Of a stretch of DNA of 33,574 bases, positions 7,455-18,300 are shown piece after piece. A program made the position numbers and the translations under genes. A model generated the notes under the pieces. The model was not told the origin of the DNA. It saw only the letters and a list, made by a program, of their open reading frames with translations, and did no database searches. The DNA is from Ichthyosporea sp. XGB-2017a (lineage: Eukaryota; Opisthokonta; Ichthyosporea): the NCBI GenBank assembly GCA_002811675.1, contig PDIM01000033.1, forward strand, positions 33,046-66,619, read 5' to 3'. The number at the start of each line of letters is the position of its first letter. Positions within the stretch are counted from its first letter, which is position 1.

Positions 7455-8705
7455 ATGGTTTGGGGACAAATTGTGGATTCCTTTTCAGACGGATATCTCG
7501 CGACCGAGAATAGATATCAATCAAAGGCATTTTTTGCCAATACACGGCTGCAGCCTCAGCAGCCCTTTGGACTCACCCAGGAGACAAAGGAAGAGGACTT
7601 CCGTCCCTTGCCCTCTTACTTTGATGTGATTGACTCTAACTTCCTGAACCAGCAGATAGCTGCTGCCCAGGCTGCCGTGGAGCCCCAGTACTCCTTCTCC
7701 AGTATGTTTGGGACTACTGCAGGTGTATCCAATGGGGCAACAGGGACAGGGAGCGGGAATGCTAACATGGCCGAGATGCAGAGTGCCCCTCAGCCAGTAA
7801 TGCAGAGCCCCCCTCAGCCAGTAATGCAGAGTGCCCCTCAGCAGGTGTTTGATCTTGGGGTTGAAGGACTGAAGAGGGCGTCCATGGGAAGTCAGGACAG
7901 CAGCTATAGCTTGGCTGCTTCCCATCAAGGGGCAGGGATGGATATGTATCGTGTGGATATGCAGAGTACCGCGGGATCTGCCTGCTCAACGATGTCCAGC
8001 CCGGACCAGTATGCCTTTGATATGGGTGTGTACGAGCAATTTACCGCCACGCGATCCTTCGCATCCAGTGAGGATTTGCAGAGTGTGGTGGATACTGATT
8101 TAATGAATGGTGCATTGCCATCGCTGCATCAAGATCAGGAAGTGGAGCAACTGCCGCCGCAAGTTACCATTGATAGCTTTGGTCCAGAGAAGCCGATTGG
8201 GCTTGATGAGAAAGTAAAGAAAAGTGATAGCAAAAGAAAGTCTTTGAAAAGGGAGAAAAAGGAAAAGAACCAAGAAGACTTGGAGAGTCCAAGAAACTAC
8301 AAGTGTACGCAACTTGGATGTGGCAAAGTCTATAGCAAACTTTCACACCTGAAAGGCCATATAAGATCCCACAGCGGAGAAAAGCCATTTGAGTGCAAAT
8401 TTCCTGGTTGTGAAAAGAAGTTTGCCCGTTCTGATGAGCTGACTCGCCACCGAAGAAAACACTCGGGTCATAAACCATACCGTTGCTGTGTTTGCCCAAA
8501 GTCGTTTAGCCGCTCTGACCATTTGACAACTCACATTATGAGACACGTAAAGAAGCAGCAAGGAGCTTGCCATATCGCAGGATGTACTTTTACTGGCATT
8601 GATAGCCAGATAACATATAAGGCGCATTTGGCGGAATTTCACGATCCAGAAGCAGCAGTCTCTGAGCAGTTTGCACTGCGAAAGAAGAAGCCAGAAGCAG
8701 AGTAG
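7455..8705 (+). CDS. SP/KLF-type C2H2 zinc-finger transcription factor
   Basis: Single-exon gene, 416 aa. The ATG at 7455 has a good context (acaaaATGg). The N-terminal two thirds is a Gln/Ser/Pro-rich probable activation region with a short MQSAPQPV repeat. A basic stretch ([17 protein letters not shown]) precedes the fingers and may be the nuclear signal. Three fingers span residues 284-364 with the exact SP/KLF spacing C-x4-C, C-x4-C, C-x2-C. They carry the family signatures [24 protein letters not shown] and [11 protein letters not shown], joined by SGEKP and SGHKP linkers. These finger residues predict binding to GC/CACCC boxes. A fourth C-x4-C...H-x4-H motif at about 372-396 (CHIAGC...HLAEFH) is not usual in KLF proteins. 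EGR/TFIIIA membership is less likely given the spacing. Confidence 0.92.
   Translation: MVWGQIVDSFSDGYLATENRYQSKAFFANTRLQPQQPFGLTQETKEEDFRPLPSYFDVIDSNFLNQQIAAAQAAVEPQYSFSSMFGTTAGVSNGATGTGSGNANMAEMQSAPQPVMQSPPQPVMQSAPQQVFDLGVEGLKRASMGSQDSSYSLAASHQGAGMDMYRVDMQSTAGSACSTMSSPDQYAFDMGVYEQFTATRSFASSEDLQSVVDTDLMNGALPSLHQDQEVEQLPPQVTIDSFGPEKPIGLDEKVKKSDSKRKSLKREKKEKNQEDLESPRNYKCTQLGCGKVYSKLSHLKGHIRSHSGEKPFECKFPGCEKKFARSDELTRHRRKHSGHKPYRCCVCPKSFSRSDHLTTHIMRHVKKQQGACHIAGCTFTGIDSQITYKAHLAEFHDPEAAVSEQFALRKKKPEAE
7777..7845 (+). repeat. 24-bp coding repeat (MQSAPQPV units)
   Basis: Three near-identical 24-bp units inside the zinc-finger gene encode [16 protein letters not shown] and MQSAPQQV. The expansion is in frame within the low-complexity N-terminal region. 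Confidence 0.85.
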
Positions 8706-8916
8706 TTGATAGCAGCCACTGTGTATGAAACGTATCTTGCTGCCCACATTGCTGACAGAAATATGCTGTACCTTATTCCTCTAACTAGCACATTTACACT
8801 CTTGACCTATCAGCTTCTCTTCACTTCTCTGTGTATATGAACATGAACACCCTCTGACTTCTCATTTTACACCTTTGCATTTATGAATTTTCATTTATTT
8901 CCTTGTATAATTATAA

Positions 8917-8922
8917 AATAAA
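8917..8922 (+). promoter_or_regulatory. Poly(A) signal AATAAA of the zinc-finger gene
   Basis: AATAAA lies about 210 nt after the TAG stop in AT-rich sequence, on the correct strand. Confidence 0.5.
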
Positions 8923-10111
8923 AAGCAAATACTTTTTAAAGATAAAAAAAAGAAACTGCTTGCTTGAAGAAGTTATGTAGTTGTCAAAACAACATAGCTT
9001 AGATAGACGTCTACAGTAGTGCTGGATTACCAACATTCATTGAAAGCAACATAACAGTTTTATGTGTACTTCAAATAATTCGAGAAATTACCCTTATAAA
9101 TATGCTATTGCACATGCCCATTTTTGTAAGGTTTCAACATTCATACGTACAAGCCAAAAATGTTTATTCACATAACACATTGAATCCCAGACTTGAAGCA
9201 TCGTGAATCGTGTGCTTGCACAATTAGTCGAGAAGTTTGAAAAAACATCCCCGATACTCCGCGATGGTCCACTTCTCCAATCGCCTTGGCCCTAATCCAG
9301 CTTCTCATTCTCAACATGTGCCCCTGTTTATATACGATTACTCATATATATAAAATTGCAATGACCTAAAGGTCGGCTCGCTCGCCATTTTCTTCTTTAG
9401 GGTTATAGATAGTAGCGCAAATTCCAGGAGCCAATCAGAGGACGCCCTAAAAGTGTATTTAAATTGTCGATCAGTAAGGAGGAATCGCTCGCAAGCTCGC
9501 TCGATGAAGAACACAATGGAACAAAAAAAATGATTATTGGAGTATATTGTTTCTCCACGTTTCTCCCTGTTTCGAAATGATTTGCTGTATTTCTCCAAAG
9601 GCACTTGGACTGTACTTTGTTGTCGAAGGAATGATGGATCGTGCATGAGTTAGTGATTGACCTGACCAGCAACCAAAATGTAAAGGTCCAATTTTTTATG
9701 CATCACAGAGTCAGGAATGTATTTGGATGCAAAGGCAGCAGTACTAGTTCATGATAAAACTAAGTGAACACTCCCAATTTCTTTCTTCTAGAATATGTAG
9801 CGGTTACATAGTAAGTTGCACCTGATGGATGATTCTCTACACAGTTAAGAAAGCCTAGGGTAGTACTGTCTCTCTCTCTCTTGATCTAAATTCAGTACTC
9901 TTCCAAGCGGCATGATGATCCATAGTCAGTATCTCATAGTCCCAGTCTATCATCCATCACCATACCAGCATACACAAGCCACTTAAAAACCTACAAGAGT
10001 CTTTGAAGCCATAAAAGCTAAAGGAAACCGAGCAAAGAAATAAAAACAACACCCGAAACAAACAAAAAAAAAAAAACTATTAATGAAAGAAAAATAGAAA
10101 AATTAAGGGAG

Positions 10112-10116
10112 CCAAT
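10112..10116 (+). promoter_or_regulatory. CCAAT box upstream of the coiled-coil gene
   Basis: GAGCCAATCAGCG matches the NF-Y consensus and lies about 185 bp upstream of the ATG. An identical GAGCCAATCAG occurs at 9428-9438. Confidence 0.45.
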
Positions 10117-10299
10117 CAGCGACGAGGAATGCTATTTTTAGTTCTTTGTATTCGTTTTTTCCCCTTTCCTTTCTTTTTTGGTTATTTTCCTCGAAAATGA
10201 AACGAAATCAGTTTCCAGTTTTAGATTGTTGTTAGTTAGTGTTCTTAAATCACTTGTTCCTGGGAACTGGGGAACGGATAGATTATTATTGTTATAAAT

Positions 10300-12531
10300 A
10301 TGCCTGTTCCTCCAAGAAGATGTCATACGGCCATTGGAACGCGAGGGGAGAAAAAGGTACGAAGCAATAACCGAAACTTCACTGACAACATCTCTTCCAA
10401 TCAAGATGTTCGCTTTGAGCGCTGCATGGCGAGTCTGTCTCACCTGTACAAGCCATCTGCCTCCACTGAATGGGCTCTTTCCCAGCTGAAGAGGAACAAA
10501 GCACGAAGAGGGCCGTCTTCCTCAGTCGGGGCCCATGCAATGCCTCCTTCCTTGTGCCAAAACTGGCAATTTGTTGATCCCAAGGAGTATAGAGATCCCA
10601 TGACATGGAGCAGAATTGGAAGTAGCTGTAATCGTCAACGTTCCAGTAGTAGCATAGGATTCAGCAATAGGGGCGGGAGGGCGAGCAGCATGGGGGACAA
10701 TGAGGACAAAAACAAAATACGAAGGGGTTTTTGTGTTGAAGGGACGGAGGCAGCATGGGATATGGGCAAGGTGTGTCCCACAAATGAGTACTCCCCACCG
10801 CTATCCCGCGGTGGAGTAAGGATACCAACTAGAAGTGGGGCTCGGGAAAAGAGTGTGAATGGGTGGGTGGGGAACGTTGGGAAATGTGACATTGTGAGTG
10901 GGACTGAAGGCTCTGATAGCGAAAATGAAAGCGTTCAGGATGAAGATGTCTTCGAGGGCGAGGATGAAGATTCTTTTGATATTAATGATAACTTCAAGAC
11001 CATTCAGAGACCGAAAACCTCACATGGTACACGAGCGGCCTCATCAAGAGCCCATTATCCTAGGCCATTTTCCAGGAGTAATACCCATGGTCACGAAGAA
11101 ATGGGGTTTTGGCGCCCGTCATCTTGCGACTTGACAATTGGCAGTGAGCGCATTTCTCAACTACTCGAGGAAGAACATGAAAGCAAACTGAAAAATAGAG
11201 AATTTACAGATGATGAACATGGGCGAGGAGCATATGTAGAAGGGGGCTCTACTGATATTAGCTCGAAGGACGTTATAATGTTTGCGTACTTAAAAGAACT
11301 TGGGAAAAACAAAGGCATGCAGGCATGCGAATTACTTCTTCCTCATTGTAAACAGCTCCTGAATGCCCACTTTGATGCAATGGATGAACGGGCAAACAGA
11401 AAGGAAAAGAACAGGGCACAAAAGAAGAAAAAGTCGGCAAATGGCGATACACAGAACAATAACTCACAAGACACTGCCAATAAGTTCCACCATTCCAATC
11501 TCATTGTTGAGGATGAGGATTGTGTTGATTATGAAGTTATAGATGAAGAATTTGGTGAGTTTGAATCTGACAAACTGCCGGGTCCATCCGAAGAGAATCG
11601 GACGCCTTTGATGACGCCCATGGCATCGTTATCGCAAAATAGCTTTGTGAATCAAAGAAAGCACGGGCACAATCGCAGAAAGAGTTCCGGTAGAAATTCG
11701 ATTAGAAATATAGGAAAAAGCAGATCCGATAGTAAGTGTTGCCTGTTGCCACCTATATTATGTAACACACTTTATGTGAAGAAATACTAAGCAAATTTAT
11801 CTTGTTATCTTTTATGCTAAATTATGTAGCCGTGGAGCAAACACTAAAACAGACCCAGCAGCTTCTTGATGCTGAGATTAGTAAAGCTCGAATTGAGTTT
11901 AAAGATTGGCTGAACAAGAAATGTGGACTGATAAAGGACCAAAAAGTGCTGCAAACCGCAATGAAATTTGGAGAGTTTGGTCATGTCAATACAATGACGG
12001 CAAGTGCACTCCCTAAAAATCTTAATCGGCTACTGAAGACACAGCTATCAGGCAAACCGAAAGGAGGAAGGGATGATTCGCAATCGCAATTGCAGTCTCA
12101 GCCCCAACCGGGTACGAAACGACCTCCAGTGCGTGCCAAGATTGCCACATACCCCACATATGAGGGCTATGTCAGCATTTACAACAGGAAAAAAAAAGTC
12201 GAGCAGCCAGTGGTCGAAGTTATGGAGAAGGAACAAGGTTCATCGATCAATCTGTCTGCAAGACTCGATTTTGCCATCCCAAAAACATTTTGCGGAAAAC
12301 TATTCAAAACGTAAGTACTCGCGTCATCATCATACTGTGATTGTTGCATTCCTCTTTACTCAGTATAAGATTTCCTAACAAAACTGGTCCTGCAATGCTT
12401 ATTTGTTTGCCTGTTGTAGATATCTTGTGGAAAAAGGACTTCAATGCCCAAAATTTTTGGCTAAAGCTCAGCCTATTAAAGACGGTGATGTTCGTTTTGT
12501 AGAGAGAAAGGTAGACAATGTTGTCCAATAA
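10300..12531 (+). CDS. Unrecognised acidic/coiled-coil protein, three exons
   Basis: Exons are 10300-11731, 11830-12310 and 12420-12531, encoding 674 aa. Donors are both GTAAGT (11732, 12311) and acceptors are TAG; the phases fit exactly. Translation across exon 1/2 gives SRSD-T-VEQTLKQTQQLL, and across exon 2/3 gives KLFK-T-YLVEKG. The first 400 residues are Ser/Arg-rich and probably disordered, with an acidic block (EDVFEGEDEDSFDIND). A short helical domain follows (FAYLKELGKNKGMQACELLL...), then a Lys-rich stretch, a coiled-coil (TLKQTQQLLDAEISKARIEF) with KDWLNKK, and a conserved-looking C-terminus. The KDWLNKK-type helix recalls coiled-coil ciliary proteins, but I cannot name a family. 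The stop codon overlaps an AATAAA. Confidence 0.85.
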
Positions 12532-12532
12532 A
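12527..12532 (+). promoter_or_regulatory. AATAAA overlapping the stop codon of the coiled-coil gene
   Basis: The reading CAA TAA A gives both the last codon plus TAA stop (12529-12531) and a perfect AATAAA. If used, the 3'UTR would be only about 15-30 nt. Confidence 0.5.
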
Positions 12533-12981
12533 GCTCATGTTTTATTGCATCTTTACTACTTCTAAACCATAGATTATTATATAAAAACTCTGGGATTTCG
12601 GCGGGGTTCAGGAAAAACTTGCCGCCTTCCAAAATGATAGCATTATGAGAGTGAGGAAGACCTTGCTGTTGATATTCTAGGGTACCTATTGGTGCTTTGA
12701 TGGGCCCAAAAAGATTTCCGGACTTAATCTGTTGCTTTAGTCTTGTATATTAATGTTAAAGGCTCTAGCAATGATACCAGGGGGGTTGCCAGGAGTTTGG
12801 TCAAACAGGTGAAGTAAACATACCATTCCAACACAGCTGGTACAGCTAAAGGACTTTTTAAAAGTTTTATTCTTTATCATCTATTTGTATCTTTCAACTA
12901 AAATGTGCATTATTGCACACCCTTTTAATCATCAGGGGCCCAGCCTCCCTTTCAAGACATATCAAAGTACAGGTATTGGAC
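12532..12981. other. Convergent intergenic region
   Basis: This lies between two converging genes. A minus-strand AATAAA at 12871-12866 probably ends the phosphodiesterase transcript. I see no coding frame. Confidence 0.5.
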
Positions 12982-14232
12982 TTATTCTTCTTTACGAAAT
13001 TCAACCAACCAGCCATAGTGGTCGCTCAAGTGAGAGCCGAACCTTTCGTTTTCTTGATCAAATATCCTCTCAATGTGTGCGCCTTGTATTTTGCTTGATG
13101 GAGAAGTTGTGTCCTTAGTTTTTATCATGACATGGTCAATGAGGACATCTCCTATTCCGCCTTTGATCAAGGTGTTTTCTTCGCTGCAGAACGTACACAC
13201 TGGCTTTTCTAAAGAGGTCACTGAAAGTGGCTCAAACCCTTCATCTAAATAGGCACCAAATGCTGCAGAGTTCTCACCCTTTAAACCATACTTTTTCAAC
13301 TCTGGCCCTGTGTTGAAATCTCCAAGAACAATAGTCGATACTCTTTCATTCTTGCTGACTTGAACATTTCTTCGTGTTTTTGATTGACGAGCCGTTAAGG
13401 GTTTTTCGTTTTTGTTCTTCATCCACTCGAGCAGGTCTAACGTTTGGCCCAAATTTTCAGCATTAGCAGTTTTCCAGCTTCTTGGGTTGTCGGGGATAGG
13501 AAGATCCCCGGCAGGACCCGGATGGACGCAAAACACATCAGCCGTCCCGGCACTTAACTCGAGTCTGGCATAAAGACTCTCTCTGTGAAATGTAACACCA
13601 TCCATGTCACGCGATTCACTTTCAAGCACTTCACCTTTGGTAAACATCATCAGTCCAGATCCGCCATTATAGAAATGACATTTAGTTACATCATTAGAAC
13701 CAAACCAATCTTTGAAAAGGCATGCTGATGTTGTAGATACATAGCCGTACCCTTTACTAAGAAAATTGGATGCGCATGCTCCGCACGTTCTTACATACGA
13801 ACCAACGGCATTGCATTCTTGAAACAGACACTCGCCGTTAAGTTCCCCCAGTCCACATTTCTGTACTCCGCATCGAAGGATATTCCACATTTGCCCAGCA
13901 CTGCACCAACAATCATCAGCCTGTTTCCTAGAGCCCTTTGGAATCATTTTGTACCCCATGTTTTGCATTATGCGCTTGAGTTTGTCTTCATCTGCCTGCG
14001 TAAATACTTCTTGAAAACAGGCAACTTCAGTATCGCGGTACTCTCCCTTCAGTTCGGAAATAATACTCGCAAACCTCTGGGGGGTATTGGGATATGCTTC
14101 AGCAGCTAAAGCTAAGTTGTAGGTAAGCATTTTGCTGCTTTTGATGTCACTGCTCTGCACATGTTGTGGGTATGTACACAGGAGCAGAGCTGCGAAGAGG
14201 ACAATGGTAGTCGCTTTGTAGCAGAGAAACAT
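12982..14232 (-). CDS. Secreted endonuclease/exonuclease/phosphatase-fold phosphodiesterase (sphingomyelinase-like)
   Basis: Single-exon gene, 416 aa, ATG at 14232. The first 27 residues form a classic signal peptide (hydrophobic IVLFAALLLCTYP), so the protein is probably secreted or luminal. EEP-fold signatures occur in order: LTYNLALA (N39), CFQEVF (E75, the metal ligand), FCVHPGP (H237), LGDFNTGP (D305, N307), IDHVMI (D366) and LSDHYG (D404-H405). All the usual catalytic residues are therefore present. A Cys-rich insertion at about 108-171 and further Cys pairs suggest disulphides, consistent with secretion. Within the superfamily the closest shape is a neutral/secreted sphingomyelinase C, but DNase I-like or inositol-phosphate phosphatases share the fold. 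The substrate is therefore inferred with low confidence. Confidence 0.85.
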   Translation of the reverse strand: MFLCYKATTIVLFAALLLCTYPQHVQSSDIKSSKMLTYNLALAAEAYPNTPQRFASIISELKGEYRDTEVACFQEVFTQADEDKLKRIMQNMGYKMIPKGSRKQADDCWCSAGQMWNILRCGVQKCGLGELNGECLFQECNAVGSYVRTCGACASNFLSKGYGYVSTTSACLFKDWFGSNDVTKCHFYNGGSGLMMFTKGEVLESESRDMDGVTFHRESLYARLELSAGTADVFCVHPGPAGDLPIPDNPRSWKTANAENLGQTLDLLEWMKNKNEKPLTARQSKTRRNVQVSKNERVSTIVLGDFNTGPELKKYGLKGENSAAFGAYLDEGFEPLSVTSLEKPVCTFCSEENTLIKGGIGDVLIDHVMIKTKDTTSPSSKIQGAHIERIFDQENERFGSHLSDHYGWLVEFRKEE

Positions 14233-14470
14233 TTCCTGAATATAGTCTCACTAAAGTAACAGTAATGCTGCGTTGCAAAGAATGGTTTGATATTTGATTT
14301 GTTGAACTCGTTGAGCTAAAAACAAATCTAAAACTAAATCGTGAACCTTTTCTCTATGTTCTATCTACACTGGGCTTCAACTTCTTCTTCGTACTTATAC
14401 ATCCCCTTGAAAGAGGGAGGGCTCTTTTGGGCTTTTTGGGTTTTATTCATTCTGCCAAAAATGACACTTT

Positions 14471-14544
14471 ACGAAACAAAAAGGGAACAGAACTATTTCC
14501 AACTGTAGACGAAACAAAAAGAGAACCGAACTATTTCCAACTGC
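14471..14544. repeat. 38-bp tandem duplication
   Basis: Two copies of a unit starting acgaaacaaaaagggaacag begin at 14471 and 14509, differing at a few positions. Confidence 0.85.
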
Positions 14545-15019
14545 TACCTTTTCGAGGTTGTTGAAAGAGACTTCGTAAATGGCTGGTCCGCCCTTATATT
14601 TTTATAGCTGTGACTGCCCATTATATCTCGTATACTGGCTCAAACTCCTCCTCGATGTTCCTTCCATCTGCAGAGTGAGTACTATACAACAGGCCCAATT
14701 AACCCTCTTAACCTCGCTCTCCCTTAAAATAATTATGTACAAATTAAAACCCGTCATCCTTGTTTGTGCAATTGTGGGTTTATTGCCTTGCAGATGTGGC
14801 TTGCGGAGATCTGGAGACTAGAAGGGGTTTGGATTGGTCTCTTATGCCAGAAGTTGGTTTGATTTCGTAACATAGTCGTCATTTTTTAAATTGCTACCAT
14901 GTACTGTACGGTGCCGTTTTTGGTCAAGAGGAAAAATAGTTTTCTTGTTTGATCAGAATTCAGAGGTTATCGTTCAAATTGTTTTTATAGGGCAGCTTCT
15001 CGTACACACATGCGAGGAA

Positions 15020-15337
15020 TCCTTTCCTTTCTTTATATCCTCGCTTTGTATTCGTCATTATAAGTTGCTGTTGGAGTTTGGTAACTATATGTCTTTGCCA
15101 AAGCGGAGACGTAAGTGGACTAGCGAAGCTCGGGTAAAATTGATTGACCGCCGAAAGCACTTGAGCTGATGAGAGAAAAACGCTACGCTGCGCTCAATCA
15201 TTATTTGATCTTCTCGCGCACACTGCATTCTGCACTAGAATACTCTGCACTCGAGTCATCCTTTCCTTTCTTTATATTACTGTAGTCATTAATTAGTCAT
15301 TATGCATTGCCGGAGATTGGTAACTATATATCTTTGC
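15020..15337. repeat. Diverged direct repeat of about 80 bp
   Basis: Segments 15020-15099 and 15259-15337 share tcctttcctttctttatat, cattat, then ggtaactatat.tctttgc in the same order and spacing. They are separated by about 160 bp of unrelated sequence. An old duplication or element remnant is possible. Confidence 0.6.
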
Positions 15338-15386
15338 AAATGCCTTATATTTATTAGTGCGAAGTAATACTCGGAGTAATACTCTT

Positions 15387-18300
15387 TTAGCTTATTGTGA
15401 TATTTGAGGCGTATATAGGATATCCCAATGGAGGCTCGGCCGCTTGAACTGTAAGGTTGCGAAGAATCTGTTTATGTGCCTGGATGCTGTATCTTTCTTC
15501 ATCATCGTTTGTGAAGTAAAAGAGCTCAAGGTTTAAGGAAGCCCACAACCCTGTAACCGCCGCTTGATTCATAGAGCCGTACGAGCCCTCAATGGTTTGC
15601 TGAGAATGAATATGCGCCTGGTACATTCTATCTTTAGCACTTTTGGTCCTTGTTTGAGGATCCACCTCCAACGAAAACAGGTGTGGAGTTCGCTTTTCTA
15701 TTGCATTGGTCCACTCCCGAATATCTTCTACTGCTGTTGAGTCTGATGAAGCCCCATCTGCCTTCACCCCAACACACCACGAGTCTTCATAACCTTGCAA
15801 GTATTCTTCTAGCTCATCGTAACTTTCTATAGTTCCAAAACAAGCTTCATCATAAACTAACTTAACTGCATACCTGTACGCACGAATTGCCAATGCAAAC
15901 AGACTTGGGTTTTCGTCTTTAAGCCATTTTAGACTTAGAGAGGGAGGAATATTCCTGTGATAAACTCGATGTACATGCTCAGGCCCAGCATCACATGCTT
16001 CGATTCCCGGAAGACCAAAAACGTTCAGAATGCAATAGAGGGATGCCACCAGCTTTTTCAGTTCTTGAGTAGAGCTTTCAAGAACTTCAGTGTTGTTGTC
16101 TGAAATGAAACCTCCTTCATCATCAGAAGACTGCAATCCTCCTGCTGTATGGTTTTTTGCTGATGCAGTTGTATCCCCAATATGGTCAAGAAGGTCTTCA
16201 ATTTCATCCAGAGGGTCGGGTGGTATTTTAACATCTTCCTTTTGTGGTGACTTTTGCTCATGAATTTTCTTTGGTATCGTGCTATTTTCCTCGTCTAGTA
16301 CAGTAGATTGCAAATTAGTATTTGCCGAATTTTTGCGCAAGTGAGCAAGCCAATTTTCAGGGATTTTGTCAACAAACTCCTCAATTTGGAAAGGCTTTAG
16401 TGGATTTGTTTTAAACCATCCTATATTAATATCCCCTTTACGAAGTATCCACACAAGACACTTGACAAATGATTTTGATATAGTGTCAAGGGTATCTCTA
16501 TTATCTATTATCCCTGAAAGAGTATTTGTAGCAGTAGAATAGCCGCGGATTGACAGCTTTCCCATTGGTGTTAGGATATTTAAGAAATCACGATTTGGGA
16601 AAGTTAGATTTCTTTTTCTCCTGCAATTTTCATCCCATGTGACAGAAAACATATCGTCCACTTTGGCCGCCTCCACAGTATGGCAAGACGTTTCCTGTAG
16701 CTCAAGTCCCTTAAACACAATCACACAATGCTGAAATCCTCTTTCCAACACTTCTATCCATATAAACTTATTCTGGAACCGGACTAAATAATGACTTCCT
16801 ACACCACAGCTCCCCAAGCTCCCTGAATGAAACAATTTCTCTACTGTAGCCTTAAATGAGGCAACTGCCTGTCGGTAATATACTGTATCAGCTGATGGAT
16901 TGTAGCTTTGTCCCGCTTTTGGCCATTGCTTGATAGGTCTTGGGGAACCTACAAAAAACACTGGAATTCCGAGCAGAGGAATGAGTGGGCTAAGTAAAAC
17001 AGAAGACGCTGCAACCACAGCCAAAATTACAGGAAACAGGACAATAGACATCACTGCTATCAATGTGCTGTTTTTGTACTTTTGCTTCCTATCTGATATG
17101 GTGCTATACAAAGAAATCGTCACAAATTTAGTTTTTCCACAAAAGTCTGCGAATCGGTCGTACGTAAATGATATGATGATCATCTGAAGACCCAGATCCA
17201 ATCTATCCCACCAATCCCTACTTTGTGCGAGCCCTGCATGGTCAATTACAGCCGCTATTGAGGCGCACAGTAGTGATTTGAAGGAATTTTGCCAGGTGAG
17301 TCGAAAGGCAAACGCCAGACCTACCGATGACAAGAAGTCTGACGTAGAGCTTGTTAAAGGATTGTAAGAGTATATGGAAAGGTACGCTACCAGAAATAGA
17401 GGTGTAATATAATTCAATAGCCTGTATGCGAAACCAAGCTTGAATTTAACAATTATGTTTTCAGGGAAGTCTTTTGAAAAGGACCCCTTGGATTTTAAGG
17501 CAAGACATGGATTCATAAAGGTCCCGAAAATAATATACGCTTTTTGAATCTCATTCAAGAGGTAATAGAGGACAGCAAAGACCCACAAGATAGCATCAAG
17601 GGAAAGTTTTGTGTCATCCTTATCCTGCTGTGCAGAAGTATCAAATCCCAACCCTTCAGTTAAGCCAAGACCTAACGCCAGAGTACAGCCCAATAGCGCA
17701 CCATGATGAAGGATAACCCATCTTGAACAGGTGGATGATGCTGACTTGATCATCACGTTTTCTGTGGGACCACTACCCTGTGAAATTCCCACACGGCCAC
17801 TTTGCTTAAAGTAAAACAATGTACGGAGGTTTAAACTGAGAATATAACCAAACACCGCAGCAACAACAATACTCGCAGTTTCTGATGAATACATTAAAAG
17901 AATACAGATTATGACTAGCGAGGTTACAGAAACGAGGAACATGGCAACAAGTAGAGAATACGTTGCCATTGCACTGCCTCCGAGACAGTAAACTAAAGCT
18001 TGTTCCATTGCCCATTCCAATAAAGTATCCACCTTTGGGAGAATGCCCAACGGCCACAGAACACTAAGAAAGGGGAACACACAAAGCAACACCTTGTTGA
18101 CATCCCTCAATGACCCGTCCTCTGTTTGCACGACAATAAAATTCACCAGTACAAACCCTGCAATGTAAAAGGGGCGATAATAGTAGTCCAGCAAGAGCAG
18201 GGAATTATCTGCAGTCTTGTTAATGCATGTCTCTATTGGATGTCTCACAGTCAAAGAATACAGCCCCAGACAGACCGCCACCCACCCAAACACGCATAGG

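Larger units (their letters stand above)
8706..10299. other. Intergenic region with two CCAAT boxes
   Basis: The 3' end of the zinc-finger gene carries AATAAA at 8917-8922. The remaining 1.4 kb has no coding frame I can support. Two extended CCAAT boxes, gagCCAATCAG at 9431-9435 and gagCCAATCAG at 10112-10116, share the same flanks. The second is about 190 bp upstream of the next start codon. A short (CT)n run is near 9868. Confidence 0.5.
14233..15386. other. Intergenic region with diverged repeats
   Basis: Upstream of the phosphodiesterase and downstream of the pecanex-like gene. It holds a 38-bp tandem duplication at 14471-14544, a diverged direct repeat (15020-15099 and 15259-15337) and an ATTGG box at 14833. 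A plus-strand frame at 14579-14821 starts with ATG but has no recognisable domain. Minus-strand AATAAA at 15355-15350 fits the 3' end of the pecanex-like gene. Confidence 0.45.

Noticed and set aside
14579-14821. 80-codon plus-strand ORF with an ATG and a hydrophobic segment
   Set aside because: No recognisable domain, no nearby poly(A) signal, and sequence composition like the surrounding intergenic DNA.
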